A stretch of DNA of 64,000 nucleotides from Zasmidium citrigriseum (Eukaryota > Ascomycota > Dothideomycetes > Mycosphaerellales > Mycosphaerellaceae), in contig NHNW01000081.1 of assembly GCA_002786025.1 (NCBI GenBank), forward strand, positions 1-64,000. The letters run 5' to 3'. The position numbers and the translations under genes are program-made. Below, piece after piece: positions 36,488 to 47,945 of this stretch. Numbering within the stretch: the first letter of the stretch is position 1; the number at the start of each line of letters is the position of its first letter. Under the pieces are notes generated by a model. It searched no databases, had not been told where the DNA came from, and saw only the letters and a list, made by a program, of their open reading frames with translations.

Positions 36488-37273
36488 CTACTTCAGATAC
36501 TGATATGTCCAGGGCATGAAATGGAACAGCAAACCACGCAACAATCCCAGTGGCGCATCCCAGGGAAAGGCCACGTCTTTGGCGGTTGGATTCACCGTCA
36601 CTCCCTTCATCGCGTACTCGTCGCCATGGTCCGCCACCTCAATCATACCCGCGGCAAGATCCAGGAACGACAATGGAGTCTTCGATGGCCCGAGACTCAA
36701 CTCATGGCCCTTCTGGGTGTCGTGTGACAAGCCGCCAGGACGCACGAAAGCGGTCGTGGTCAGAGACTCCTTGGACCGAAGGAACCTCTCTGCAACTTGT
36801 AGGTCGCGGTAGACGTGGGACGCAGCGCAGAACAGCATGTTGTGCACGAATTTGGGAAGCTCAGACATGAGGTAGTCGTCGAGCGAAGCCGATGAGAGCA
36901 CGACGAGGCGTGGCAATGTCTCGTTGGGATACTGTTTCTGAAGTTGTTCCAGGGCAGTGATCACTGACTTGGCTGTGTCGACGGCGATGGTGCAGCTGGG
37001 GACGTTGTCGGACAATGCGACTGTCAAGAATGCGGCGCGGGTGCCGCGGAGGCAGTTTGCAAGATTGTCAATGTCGTCCAGAGAGCCTTCGAAGATGCTG
37101 ACGCTCTTGTTTTCCTGTACTTCGGGCGAGAGGCGGAACAGCTTCTGTTTTGAGCGGCAGTAGGCATTGATTGCTTTTCGCGGGTTTTCTTTGAGCAGGA
37201 CCTTGATGAGAGCTTGGCCGGTATTTCCTGTAGCGCCCAGCACGGCGTAGGAAGGAATGGTCGACGAGGCCAT
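36488..37273 (-). CDS. NmrA-like NAD(P)-binding oxidoreductase (AvfA-like)
   Basis: Atypical short-chain dehydrogenase with an N-terminal Rossmann motif (YAVLGATGNTGQALI). Single exon, 261 residues. The blocks IFEGSLDDIDNLANCLRGT, AVDTAKSVITALEQL, RLVVLSSASLDDYL and FVRPGGLSHD are those of the averufin-oxidase-A-like branch of the NmrA family, found in many polyketide pathways and also in general metabolism. A C-terminal hydrophobic stretch (LLRGLLFHFMPWTYQYL) is present. The next gene is a DUF1772 protein and the next but one an alcohol dehydrogenase, which suggests a secondary-metabolite or detoxification context. The substrate is not known. Confidence 0.82.
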   Translation of the reverse strand: MASSTIPSYAVLGATGNTGQALIKVLLKENPRKAINAYCRSKQKLFRLSPEVQENKSVSIFEGSLDDIDNLANCLRGTRAAFLTVALSDNVPSCTIAVDTAKSVITALEQLQKQYPNETLPRLVVLSSASLDDYLMSELPKFVHNMLFCAASHVYRDLQVAERFLRSKESLTTTAFVRPGGLSHDTQKGHELSLGPSKTPLSFLDLAAGMIEVADHGDEYAMKGVTVNPTAKDVAFPWDAPLGLLRGLLFHFMPWTYQYLK

Positions 37274-37909
37274 TGATGGAGTTGTGTGACAAAGCTGTCA
37301 AGCACGGGGGCTTGTTGCGATCCTATTATGAACTCTCAAGGGAACATCCACAGGCCAAGTCAAGCATCGCAACAGCCCGCAACAATCGGACAATTGAAAA
37401 GCCTAATTGGAGGAAGTCAGAGAGGGACAATAAGGGTCCCAGAGAAAAGTCCTGATCCAACTACGACTATGACGATGACGATTTGGACCGACAATGTGGG
37501 TGTCTGGATGCACGTGTACGAGTGCAGAGGAACTGCACTCCTTCGCGCAGGCGCGGGCCGACAGGCCATTCACATGCGAGATTCAGCATCTTCCGCAGCT
37601 TAAGCCACGATCCGCTCCGCGGCGTCGCCAGGTACCGTCAAGGCTGTTCCCAGTCCGGCGTACTCATTCCACATGACACGGCCTGCGCTGCTAATCCAAG
37701 CCTATCGCTCTTCCAACCATCCTGCGGAACATCGATGTAAAAGTTTCCAATGCTGCCATCGCCCTAGTCTATGGTCTGTCATCAACAGAAACGCATGTGA
37801 TGCACACATACGCTGCCCGGCTCCCCTAACAAGCATTCGTCCTGCTAATGATGACTTCCATCCATGTGCCTCCCTCCGTCCAACAGCTCCGAAGCGATTG
37901 CTGGCAACA
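37274..37909. other. Intergenic region
   Basis: About 640 bp between two minus-strand genes. Short open frames lack coding features. No repeats seen. Confidence 0.4.
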
Positions 37910-38440
37910 TCAGAGTAAACCATACATAGCAACGCAAGCTCCACACAGAGGCAAAATCACTCTGCCAACATGCCTCCGCTTCCAAGTCTCAAGCAGCTCG
38001 ACGACCTTAACCTTGAAATCCCCATCCTTCTCCGGACGCTCCATCACCAGCTTCTCAATCTCCAAGATCCTACGATTAACCGGAAAAACAGCAACGATCT
38101 CGTACCAGGCGACTTGCACGACGATCAGGAGCGCCACGGCAAAGTAAATCCACCGAGCGGCCAGCTGACGGTCTTGGTGCGTGTAGAGTAGGTAGGTTGC
38201 AATTGTGAGGGTCAGGCCTTGGATCCGGCTGCTGGTCTGCAGGTAATCGCTGCCTTTGGTGATGAGGTCGTCGAATTGCCTCGTCATGACTCGGGAGGTT
38301 CCACCGCCGTCTCGGATGATGGGGATGATGAAGATGGACATGCTGGCGCTGACACCGGCTACTAAGGCTAGCCAGAGGGTGTTGAGAGCCGCGAAGCCTT
38401 TGACGAATTCGGTCGATGTGAAAAAGGCGAGTATCTCCAT
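37910..38440 (-). CDS. DUF1772 membrane protein (anthrone oxygenase-like)
   Basis: Small integral membrane protein of the DUF1772 family, members of which oxidise anthrones to anthraquinones in fungal polyketide pathways; most members are uncharacterised. The ATG at 38440 gives 176 residues, the usual length. Four hydrophobic segments are seen: near KGFAALNTLWLALVAGVSASM, LTLTIATYLLYT, ARWIYFAVALLIVVQVAWYE and the C-terminal GRVILPLCGACVAMYGL. The open frame upstream of 38440 has no ATG. Adjacent to the AvfA-like reductase gene, same strand. Confidence 0.82.
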   Translation of the reverse strand: MEILAFFTSTEFVKGFAALNTLWLALVAGVSASMSIFIIPIIRDGGGTSRVMTRQFDDLITKGSDYLQTSSRIQGLTLTIATYLLYTHQDRQLAARWIYFAVALLIVVQVAWYEIVAVFPVNRRILEIEKLVMERPEKDGDFKVKVVELLETWKRRHVGRVILPLCGACVAMYGLL

Positions 38441-39263
38441 GGCTCTCGGGATGTCCAGTCTCGCCGGTATGAGCAGTGCTTTGCCGAGATGGCGGAATTG
38501 GATTCGCAATAGCGAGGCATGGATATTTCAAAGACGGTGCTTTGCTGTTATACTCTTTCCACACTCTTCTTGTACTGATGTCATCAACTCCTGCCCGCGG
38601 ACTCACATTCGTTATCATAGCTGAAGTCCACGAGACACGGGCATAGAAATGTCCGGACCCCGATGATAGGGCACAATAGACACTCTGAGATAGGGCATGG
38701 AATCAGCTTTTGTCTCTTTCTTTCGTCTTCTTGTGAGCAAGATGTGCGTGGCGTCCCTGAGATATGTGTTGGCCATTTCTTGTTTTCGGGCCCGAGGTGG
38801 CCATTCAGGTCTTTGGTGAGCGAGTGACTTTTCGATTTCTTCCTCGCTCTTCTCCATTATCCACCATCTTACAGTGCCATCAAGATGCCAATGATGATCT
38901 CAGATCGACAATCGCCGCAGCCTAGGACATTTGTTTTTGCAATTGCAACACCGTTCCTTACCAGGCTAGGACGATCGTCGCTTCGATGACCCAGGATGTT
39001 CATGCCAAAGAGGATCACTTCCTTTCGAAGCTGCAACGGCATCAACAATGTTTACTCCCGCAGCCTTCATGGCAAGTGTAGCTCAATTGCAACCTGCAAG
39101 AGCTTGAAGAGTTGTTTCTGTCTTTCCTGCAGTGAGCTCCTCTCTTCTCTTCTGCACGCTCAAACAAGCTCAAGACTCCGCGTCATCGCCGAGCACAGTC
39201 CACATCAACTTTCGACTTCACCTCCTGAGCTACGCCTCTCTCCACCCATCAAAGGAACGAAGC
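38441..39263. other. Intergenic region
   Basis: About 820 bp between the divergent DUF1772 and alcohol dehydrogenase genes; it must hold both promoters. No gene or repeat seen. Confidence 0.4.
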
Positions 39264-40304
39264 ATGTCATCGAAAAACCACATCCTGACTACCTACCACT
39301 TCTCCAACACATCCAAGACCTTCCAACAAAAAACCACGAGCAAAACCCTCGGTCTCAACGACATTCTCATCAAAACGACCCACTCTGGAATCTGCTTCAC
39401 AGACGTCCATGCCAAATCCAAAGAATGCGGTCTCGGGCACGAAGGTGTAGGCCATATCATCGAGATCGGCCCAGCCGTGAAGCACCTCTCAATCGGCGAC
39501 AGAGTTGGCTGGGGCTGGCTTCATACTTCTTGCGGCCATTGCAAAACGTGTGTGACTGGGTATAGACAGTACTGTTCGGAAGCAAGAGGGTTCGCGTTCT
39601 CGGATCTAGATCAAGGTGCTTTTGGGGATTATAGGATTATTGATGCGGAGTTTGCGTATCGGATTCCCGAGAGTATCGAGTCGATTCATGCGGCGCCGTT
39701 GATGTGTGCGGGAGCTTCTGTGTATGAGGCTCTTGATGCTGCGAGGACGAAAGCTGGAGACAGAGTTGGGATCGTTGGCTTAGGTGGTCTTGGGCATATG
39801 GGTGTGCTTTTTGCCAAGGCGATGGGATGTGGCGTTACAGTCATCTCAAATTCGATCCCCAAAATCTCGGACTCATGGATGATGGGTGCAGACGAGTTCC
39901 GTTATGCTGGAGACATCGACTACGTGCATCGCCAATCAGGGGTCGTCTCGGAACCGCAGTCGATGAGCATCGATGTCCTGCTGATCACATCGAATGCAGT
40001 CCCGAAGCTGGACAGTTTGTTCCCTTTCCTCTCCAGGAGGGCCACGATTGTTCTGATGACGATTCAGCAGGAGAGTCTGGAAGTTCCCTACATGGGTTTC
40101 GTGCTACCTGGTCATCGATTGATTGCGTCCACGGAGGCGAGTCGAGAGAATCATATCAAGATGCTGGAGTTCGCAGAGAGGCATCAGATCAAGCCTCGGG
40201 TTGAAGTCTTCGATATGAATGAGGCGGGTCTGGCTAAGGCTTTCAGTCGATTGGAGAGCGGCAAGATTCGTTATCGAGGTGTCTTGCAACGAACGAAGGA
40301 ATAA
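39264..40304 (+). CDS. Zinc-dependent alcohol dehydrogenase (cinnamyl/ADH6 type)
   Basis: NADP-dependent reductase of aldehydes or oxidase of alcohols, medium-chain dehydrogenase family. Single exon, 346 residues from the ATG at 39264; the longer frame from 39132 lacks similarity. Catalytic zinc region SGICFTDVH and GHEGVG, structural zinc loop CGHCKTC with the fourth Cys in YRQYCSEA, and the nucleotide-binding GLGGLGHMGV are intact. A shift from ancestral length is seen in the first zinc region (VHAKSKECGLGHEGVG), where the loop is shorter than in typical cinnamyl alcohol dehydrogenases. It may act with the two preceding genes. Confidence 0.88.
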   Translation: MSSKNHILTTYHFSNTSKTFQQKTTSKTLGLNDILIKTTHSGICFTDVHAKSKECGLGHEGVGHIIEIGPAVKHLSIGDRVGWGWLHTSCGHCKTCVTGYRQYCSEARGFAFSDLDQGAFGDYRIIDAEFAYRIPESIESIHAAPLMCAGASVYEALDAARTKAGDRVGIVGLGGLGHMGVLFAKAMGCGVTVISNSIPKISDSWMMGADEFRYAGDIDYVHRQSGVVSEPQSMSIDVLLITSNAVPKLDSLFPFLSRRATIVLMTIQQESLEVPYMGFVLPGHRLIASTEASRENHIKMLEFAERHQIKPRVEVFDMNEAGLAKAFSRLESGKIRYRGVLQRTKE

Positions 40305-40720
40305 ATGAATGCGACAATACCTGGAACCAGGGCGAACACTGCCGATCCAATCTACTCGATTATCTCGAGTTTGAACACTGTCATGAGGCTCAGCATGCAG
40401 TTGTCAGGACAGTTGGGTGTAGAGATGCCTTAGGTGTGATTTGACTTTCACGCTTGTTGCAAGCGCCATGTGCAGCGAATCCTTCCCGCACAGACGACTG
40501 GTCGCCCTCTCTGCGAAGGGTACGCCACATTTTTAGAGGCGGGCAGCCATCGCGCAACTGTCACTTCCTCTTTTCTCATCGGATGTCTGCTGAGAGATAT
40601 CAAGCAATGTCTGGCATCGTCAAGGATCTACTGTGCCCCGACATTCGCAGAGTCTGACGACCACTTCAGTCTTTGCCGCTCTCATGATCTCAAAGACGAG
40701 TTGGATGCATTCCGATCACA
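40305..40720. other. Intergenic region
   Basis: Upstream region of the zinc-finger gene. No other feature seen. Confidence 0.4.
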
Positions 40721-43700
40721 ATGGCGCAAATGCCTCAATGGTCTCAGCTACCTCCATGGTCTGATGTCGGCCAATCTTCATTCGATGGAAAATGCGGAGA
40801 GTTAATCAAAGGACCCAAGCCGGATAATTCACAACACGACACGATCGAAATCTGCTACGAGGCTTATCTGCTGGGAAAAGACTCATTGAGCCGTGGGACA
40901 TTGACTGTCAAGCGCGTTGGCAAGCAAAAATGCCCTTTTCTGGACAACACGGTCTACCATTCGGATCAGAGTTCTTTCAACCTGGGTGGAAAGAGCGCTT
41001 CGGTCCATTTTGCCGACTTAACCAGGGCACAGGGCGAGGCGGCAAACAACCTCTTGAACGAACGTCGAGCCCACGAGAGCCACAGCAATGCCGAGTGGGT
41101 GCTCATATCCATACGAAAGAACATTTGCGGAAGCCGGATACTGCGACTGTTGAGAGCTCATGACGTTGTCGTGATCATCAAGCGGCAGGCAAGAGTCCCA
41201 TATTTCTCCGCTTGGAACGTCCCTCGGAAGACAAATCATGTCACGGAATTTGACATCGCGTTGAAAGTCCTATCTTCGATGAAACATTCAGTCGAGTTTT
41301 TTGAAGTCATCAAAGACTTTCTCGAGGCGTACCCCGAACCATCGATAGACTCGCGCACGCCGGCTAGCTTGAGCTCTACGAAGGACAAGCCGCGAATGCC
41401 TTTCCAGCATGAGGACGAGCAAGCACAACTATATCGCCTAGCCGGAAGGCTCAGTTCGCACCCTGGAGCAGTACGTGCCCTTCGTCAGGCTGTTTACTCC
41501 ATGTATGAGACAGACGCTCGGTTCTACTGGATGTCACGTCAATGTGGGACGAGCATGCTTCCTTTGAAGAAGATTCTGGTCAATCGGCGCCCAGAACTCA
41601 TGCGATATCTTCTGAATCGGGACCGAGCTACCACGAAACCCCAACGCAACATCTATTTTGAGCAACCAACATTGGACGATACAGCGGGGAATCAGTCGCA
41701 ACTTCAGAATGCTTGGAGACACTGCAAGTACGAAAAAGTACTGCGCCGCGATTTCCTTTGGTCTCACGATCTCCCAGCAGGAGAAATGTCCGGAAGGCCT
41801 TCGAGAATGAGCAGTCCACGATTTACTTCAGTCCAAGGTCATCTTGCCGGCGGACAGCAACCTGTGGTCGAGAATCTGAATACATTGATTCCTGTTCAGG
41901 CCCATAGCAGCGTCCCAGATTACATGGAGGTATGGAGTGCCCACGGCTGTAAAGACGCTGACGTCTTCCCTGGCAATGTGTCTCGTCTGAAACTGGCACT
42001 GCTACTTGCCGCATTATACATTCGCGTGCATGAGACGCAGTGGCTACAGAGACCATTGGGGACTACCGATAGTACTGATCAGTGCGACTCCGACCATGGG
42101 ACAGATGGACCGCTCCGGGCACCTCGAACCTCATTGGAGCTAACGTCTGGGCATTGGTCCCGAAATGTCGTTACTCTCGCCAGTCCATGTCCGCGCCAAC
42201 AAATTCGCTGTTGCGGCAACACCGTTGCAGTAAATTCCCAACAGAATCTCAGCTCAAGATCAGACAACATCACTGAAACGCATGTCGAGCGTATTCGCGT
42301 AGATTTGCAGGGACAAATGGATCCGAATCCTGACGAAAAGGAACCACGTTCTTCACTCAAACCAGAGATACGTGGCCATGTGACAACCACGCCAAATGCC
42401 GAACCAATTATTGACATCGATCACGAAATACTGCCAAATGGGCAGCCTTATACCGAATGCGCACGCATGAGCAATTGCGAAAGTAATACTGCGACAAACG
42501 TGATCGAACAAAGCTCCCAGGAAGACGATAGCAAGTCAACGCATATCATGTCTAAAGATTTCAATGCCTGCGGCCCCTCAGACGAGCATCCCATGAACTA
42601 CTTGGAGACCTTCCGCGATCTTCAAACAAGAGTCGACCGACTTTCGACTTTAACAAGGCCAGACACGCCACCCTCATCCGAAGAAAGTTTCACTGAAGAG
42701 GCCACAAGCCTTTCCAGCTTTGATAATCGAAGTCGAACTTCGCAAGCAACGCAAAGCGTAAACAACCATTCACGGCCTTCTGAAGGGCTCGCTTCCCAAC
42801 AGTCGCTGGCGTCAAGCTCTTTTAGAGCTAAAGCTGCGAGGGCGACTCACGGTCATCATCCTGATGCCGAGGGAAGCGAGGAGGAGGAAGAGTTGGGTCC
42901 GCAACGCAAGAAACCTCGTAGCTCAGACTCTGGAGACTTACGTTCCAGGCGATACCCTTGCCCGTATTCCATTGGAGATGGTGTGAAGTACAGCTCGCAC
43001 ACAACATGCTACCCGCATATTTCACCATTGCTGTATGTATGGCCCCAAAAGACCCGTTGATAGGGACAGACACTAAACTCTGTCACAGTCGTCACCTCGA
43101 ATCGCACGAATTCTACATGTGCACCAAATGCCTCTCAACTTTCAGCTCTAAGGAGCAGAAGGCTAGCCACGATGCTATGAAGGCGTGCATCAAGACCTGT
43201 CTCCGCCGCGCCTGCAAGAGGCACACAGCACTGGACTCCCTTGACTCTGGCGAACATCAATGTATCCTGAGCTCTGACGATAAATGGGCAGCAATCTTTC
43301 GTCGAGCCTTTCCGCAGCTGCCGATCCCTGATCCATGGTCCTCCACTGTGCAGCCGTGGCTGCTTCAAACAACTCATGAGATGCCTCATCCGGCCGTGGA
43401 CCCGTTGACTACATTGCCGGCCATTGGATCTCAGGTCCTGGATCCAGCTCCAGAAAACTCGATCGACCAATACTTCGTGACATCTCCTGATGTTGGCAAG
43501 GTGTGGGAACAATCTTTCGAGCCTCACCGGACAATGCCTGGAACATTCTCTCGACAAAGAGTTGACTTCGGAAGCTGCATCGACGAGGAACTGTTCCGAC
43601 AAACTGGATGCGAGCCACAGGTTGTCGCTTGTGAGTCGCTACAATCCGTATCCCGAACAGACGTTCAGGAGCTTCGGCAAAAGCTTGCAATCATTGAGCA

Positions 43701-44031
43701 ACGGGTTGAACAGCCAAGTCGCTCGGAGCAGCAGTCTAGTGCAATGCTCCGACTTCTGTGGAAACGCCTTCTCGAGATTGGAGACTCCTCTGTGCAGGAA
43801 GGTGGTCTTCTTCGCCAGGTGGCGAGTATGCTGACCCCTGACATCCTCGACGATGGACTGCCTGGCTGCGATGTACTCAACACAAATCAGCAGACGGACA
43901 TGACTGGAAATGTCGACTGGTCCATTGCTGGCCTCGCTCCACAGCAACGTGCGGCTGGTGGCAAGGGGAAAAAGCGAGCGATTCCTGGAGCAGCAGACTC
44001 CGCGTATCACTCTGGTAAGCAGATGAGCTGA
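40721..44031 (+). CDS. Large C2H2-type zinc-finger protein, possible regulator
   Basis: Function unknown. Exons 40721-43032 and 43089-44031 join across a 56-nt intron; about 1,084 residues. The zinc finger spans the intron: RRYPCPYSIGDGVKY, a second Cys in SSHTTCYPH, RHLESHEFYMC, CTKCLSTFSSKEQKASH. This is the fungal C2H2 array found in many large orphan proteins of Dothideomycetes. The N-terminal 650 residues have no recognised domain, and the segment before the finger is acidic and Ser-rich. A Gln/Glu-rich helix follows near TDVQELRQKLAIIEQRVEQ. It ends only 113 bp from the first UstYa gene (convergent), so a regulatory link to the cluster is possible but unproven. Confidence 0.75.
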
Positions 44032-44144
44032 ATGTGAAGGCCATTTGGAACGAGCCAAGGCCATAATTTGCCGAAACAGCCACATGTGGAAGATCGCCAA
44101 CGCTCTCCACGAGAAGCACTGGAGTGGCGAGCAACTTCACCACC

Positions 44145-45223
44145 TCAAGGCACGTGCGGATAAACATACTCCGTCGGCTGTGGCTGGACCGGATTGTGGT
44201 GGCCAAAGATCACATTCTTCACTGGATGTTCCATCTCTTCGATCTCTCGCTCTTTCGTCCATTGCACCAGGGCATCGAAGTCTTTACAGGTCTTTTTCGG
44301 CAATTGCAAATCTGGGATCATTCGGGGTCGATCTTGGATCCATTGCTGTGTGATGATGGATGTTCCCGCGTTGCACATGAGTGCGTCTCGAATGACTTCG
44401 ATGCAATGGTCTGCGACACCAATCAGCCTCCGTGCGGAGAAGTGCGATTCAACAATAATCAACCATTCAATCTTACCAAGCTTGAGTAGCAATGTCTCAT
44501 TGCTGTTCTTCTCAAAGATATGGAAGTCATCGTGCTGGCGATAGTAGTCCCGATGGGTATACACCCGCAACCAGTTGAGACAACTCAGCTGAACCCCATA
44601 TTCAGTCAAAGCCAAAGCTCCTGGTCCATAACGATCTTCGTACTGCGGAGGAAGACGAACGACTTTGGATGGATCCTTTCCTGCGGCTCGCACTTCGTCG
44701 TCCGTCACGAACAACAAGTTTTCTGGAAGCAGTCAGCCCCTGGACTCATCCATCTATGAATTTTAGTAGCTTGCCTCGAGCAATTTCATGCCAAGCTACG
44801 TCGATTTCATGGCTCGGTGGTCTTCGCCATTGACTGTGATGTCTCGGCGTGACATTGACTTCTCGCGTTCTGTACCGTATTGCTTCCCTCATCGGAGCTA
44901 TCCGGCAAGTCAGTCTTCAGATTGCACTGCGCTCTGCAACGTCGGACGAACTCACTTTCGCCATTGAGGAACCTGGCACAACGATCAGGCAATTGATTGT
45001 CTCGCAGCGCATACGCGATCACCAGAGCTCCGAGCAGAAGAGCGATCAGGAATGCCTGAACAAGTGCGATTGTCCGAAGAGAGATCCCGCTGGCATGGCC
45101 GCAAAGACCATTGTGCTCGGTGGTTGAAGCCTTTTCTTCCTCGGCTCCAAGAAGTCTTTGCTCGATCTCAGGAACTGAGCTGCTGGGACTGTGTCCGCGA
45201 AAGTCGTGCGGCTCATCAATCAT
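44145..45223 (-). CDS. UstYa-family protein with degenerate HxxHC motifs
   Basis: Member of the UstYa/DUF3328 family, which oxidatively cyclises RiPP core peptides. Four exons: 44956-45223, 44775-44897, 44477-44722, 44410-44145; about 300 residues. An N-terminal cytosolic part is followed by one membrane helix (TIALVQAFLIALLLGALVIA), then PMREAIRYRTREV, PPSHEIDVAWHEI and VRLPPQYEDRYG. The second intron is a GC-AG intron (44723-44774). The first motif reads VQLSC instead of HxxHC and the second KLDHC, so three of four histidines are missing. It may be non-catalytic or a partner subunit. Divergent from the next UstYa gene. Confidence 0.88.
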
Positions 45224-45610
45224 GGTTGATACGCCTGAAAACTCATCGAAAAGTCGCGGATGAAGAGAGGAGAGCAACGATCTCGAATGGCGAGCATGGC
45301 AAGTTCCGTTGGTGCTGACAAGAGGCCCGCCTTGACGACATGGTTGGTGATACGACAGAGCTGAAAAGCCCTTTGCAGCATCTCGCAGAATCCTTCGGCG
45401 CGAGTTCTCGACCACGCATTTTGGCACTCTTATCATCCATTTTCTGAGCATGTAGTGCTTGTGCTGGCGGCCTTGTGCATGCTACTGCATTAGTTTGGCT
45501 CCCACGGAACGCCCTGCTTACAATGGTACGTCGATACGTCAGCCTGCCTGCGGGCTCCGACTTCATCTACGCAGACAGTCTGACTGGCGCAGCCATCCAG
45601 ACGCGCTTCA
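45224..45610. promoter_or_regulatory. Divergent promoter between two UstYa genes
   Basis: 387 bp shared by two divergently transcribed UstYa genes. It contains ttccgt at 45304-45309 and its complement acggaa at 45504-45509, and a CGG-N3-CCG word (cgggctccg) at about 45548-45556 that could bind a Zn2Cys6 factor. These are leads by eye only. Confidence 0.45.
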
Positions 45611-46618
45611 ATGGCGTCAGAAATGAGTGAGAGTGAGGATCCTGCCTTTGAGTTGGAGAACGACAAGAATCTCCTCGGCGACTGGTCTATTTCGCCTGCG
45701 GCACTCAAAAGACAGTTGCTGCGGCGAGACAGACTCGTCAAAGCTCAGTGGGCAGTCATTGCTATCTTGATGAGCATCATTGTCGCTGGGACGATTCTGC
45801 CGACGAAACCGCAACGCTGTTCAGACTGCGTGCAGCACTTCTTCGCGCTATGTCAGTCATCACAATATTTTGGAATTTGACAAGTGGATCGGAACTGACA
45901 CATAACAGCGCCAGCCTTGAGATACGTGCTCGAAGAGAACTATCATGACGACACAATCAATGGAAGCACTCACTATCGTTCTCGCTGGCAAGGACAGCCA
46001 AACGACGATCTTGACGCAGCCTGGCAAAGCATTGTCAACGGTGAGGCTCTCACGACATCTACAAAGGAAGAGACTCTTCTGATGAAGATGCTTAGAGGGA
46101 CTCATGCGGATCACTTTCGAAGAAGCGAAGACATTGGGAAAGCCCCTGGATGACCGAGTTGCGATTCCACCCGACTTGACGTCTAAATATGGCGCGGGCA
46201 TCGTCGTGTCTTCAGACATGGCACACGAGCTCCATTGCTTGAACATGATCAGAATGTATACATACGGAGACTACTATCGCAAGAAGGACCCAGTCCCCAT
46301 GCTCTTCCAGCAAAGCGAGGCAAAGATACTGCGAGCGCATATCGGTCAGCGTTCGTAATGATACTGATAAATACCGCGGAAGGCTGACCTGTCTCAGACC
46401 ACTGCATTGACGTTCTCCGACAAAACATCATTTGTACCACAGACACCGCCTTGATCACACACAGATGGATCGAGGGCCGACCGTTGATGCAGCCCGACTT
46501 CAACGTCAAGAAGAAGTGCCGCTCATTCGACGCTATGATGGACTGGATCAGCGAACGTGAAATCAAAGAACTCAACGGGCGTCCTGGATATGGTGTGCCG
46601 AGAGGGACTGAGATATAG
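45611..46618 (+). CDS. UstYa-family oxidative cyclase
   Basis: Type II-like membrane protein expected to act in the secretory pathway on the RiPP core. Four exons: 45611-45851, 45909-46040, 46096-46344, 46398-46618; 280 residues. A cytosolic N-terminus, one membrane helix (WAVIAILMSIIVAGTIL), then the blocks SPALRYVLEENY, PNDDLDAAWQSI, VAIPPDLTSKYG and both intact motifs HELHC (in a HELHCLNMIRMY block) and HIDHC (HIDHCIDVLRQ). The last intron interrupts the codon just before DHC, the same place as in the other family members of this cluster. Its stop codon lies 36 bp from the tyrosinase stop (convergent). Confidence 0.92.
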
Positions 46619-46654
46619 CACTCTGAATGCATTGAAGAGATGGTTCTAGAGGCT

Positions 46655-47945
46655 CTACAGTGCACCGAAACCCATACGATCGTACTCGTAGCAAAGCAAG
46701 CCTCTCCTTGTGTCGATCGTCTCCTCGACGGCTGGATCACGGGCCAAGCCATGGAATGTGAGCACATCCGTCAACGACGCACTTGCGTTCGAGACTGAAG
46801 ATGTTGGACCATCATACGCTCGCTGATTCTTTGAAGCCTTTTTCTGCCAAATCCACCACAATCGATCGAGTTGGCCATGATGAAGGTAGAACAGCGGTTC
46901 TGATAAAACTCATTATCTCATATGCTACAATACGGCCTCTTAATGGGAAGACATACCTGCTGGAGCCACGAAGTGGGAAAAGTCACCTCCAATTTGTTGT
47001 GGAACAGTGTTGTGTGGTCCATGCTCTACCAAGAGGAGGAAGTCAAAATACTCATCGTGCTTTAGCATACGTTCGATCAGAGTAGCTCTGTTGTTTTTCC
47101 AAACTGGAGGCATGCTGGAGAAGTTCCGAGCCAGACAATGAGGCTTCTCGTCCATATCCCAGTATCGGGAGGTGAAGTTTGCGAATGGGCCCTGAGAGAC
47201 GACAATGTCAGCTGGAGCTAGCGATTGTTGATATGGGATGCCGAACGTCATTGATGCAGTATCCAGCACCACTTGATGAAGGCCTGTCTCGATCTCCATT
47301 ACCTCCAAAGCCTGTGGTGGAAGAAAAGACTGGCGAGGAAAAGGGACTCTGCCAGTCCAGCGTCCAATCCCAATATCTGCATTGAACGTCAGCGAGACGC
47401 AAACATCATTTGAATTGATATGACTGACGGCAAAGATCCTTCATATCCACACTCCGATCTCAAGTTGTCTTCGAAGATCTGGATGAAGTAGCGATGCCAC
47501 GAGAAGAATGAGGCTGAGTCATGAGAAATGTACCCGACATGCTGGTGCGTCCAGGGAAAGTCGTCCAGTCTGGAGGAATTTGGCTGAAGACGAGAAGGGG
47601 CTCGATGCAGACATTTGACAGCATCAATGAATGCCAGCTTCTCTGCGTCTGAAAGCGTTCGCCATTCCCGCCGGGTTCGTGGACTTGAACAAGCAGGTTC
47701 TATCGATGAAGACAAACCAAACACTCGGATTGACAGGCCAGCGAGAGAGATTACGAGTAGTACTGCTATCGCAGCGATTGCAAGAGTTGGTGAAGTGCGT
47801 CTGCTCTGGCGTGATTGTCTACCAAATGTCAAATCGAAGCTTCTGAAGCTGCGGGGAACACTTACTTGTCGCAGTTCACACGGAGATCCTTTTCATCGTC
47901 CCTCAATCGCTCATATCTCTGTCCTCGAGAGAACATGTGCAGCAT
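46655..47945 (-). CDS. Tyrosinase (UstQ-like copper monooxygenase)
   Basis: Type-3 copper oxidase; in ustiloxin-type pathways such an enzyme hydroxylates or couples the tyrosine of the core peptide. Five exons: 47866-47945, 47429-47818, 47247-47376, 46957-47191, 46655-46899; 359 residues. A membrane anchor (LAIAAIAVLLVISLAGL) follows the cytosolic N-terminus. Copper-site segments: HQHVGYISHDSASFFSWHR, LPYWDWTLDW (across intron 2), PHCLAR, HGPHNTVPQQIGGDF and, after intron 4, FYLHHGQLDRLWWIWQ. The third intron uses a gttcgg donor. The first exon starts at either of two ATGs (47945 or 47936). Convergent with the preceding UstYa gene and divergent from the next. Confidence 0.93.
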
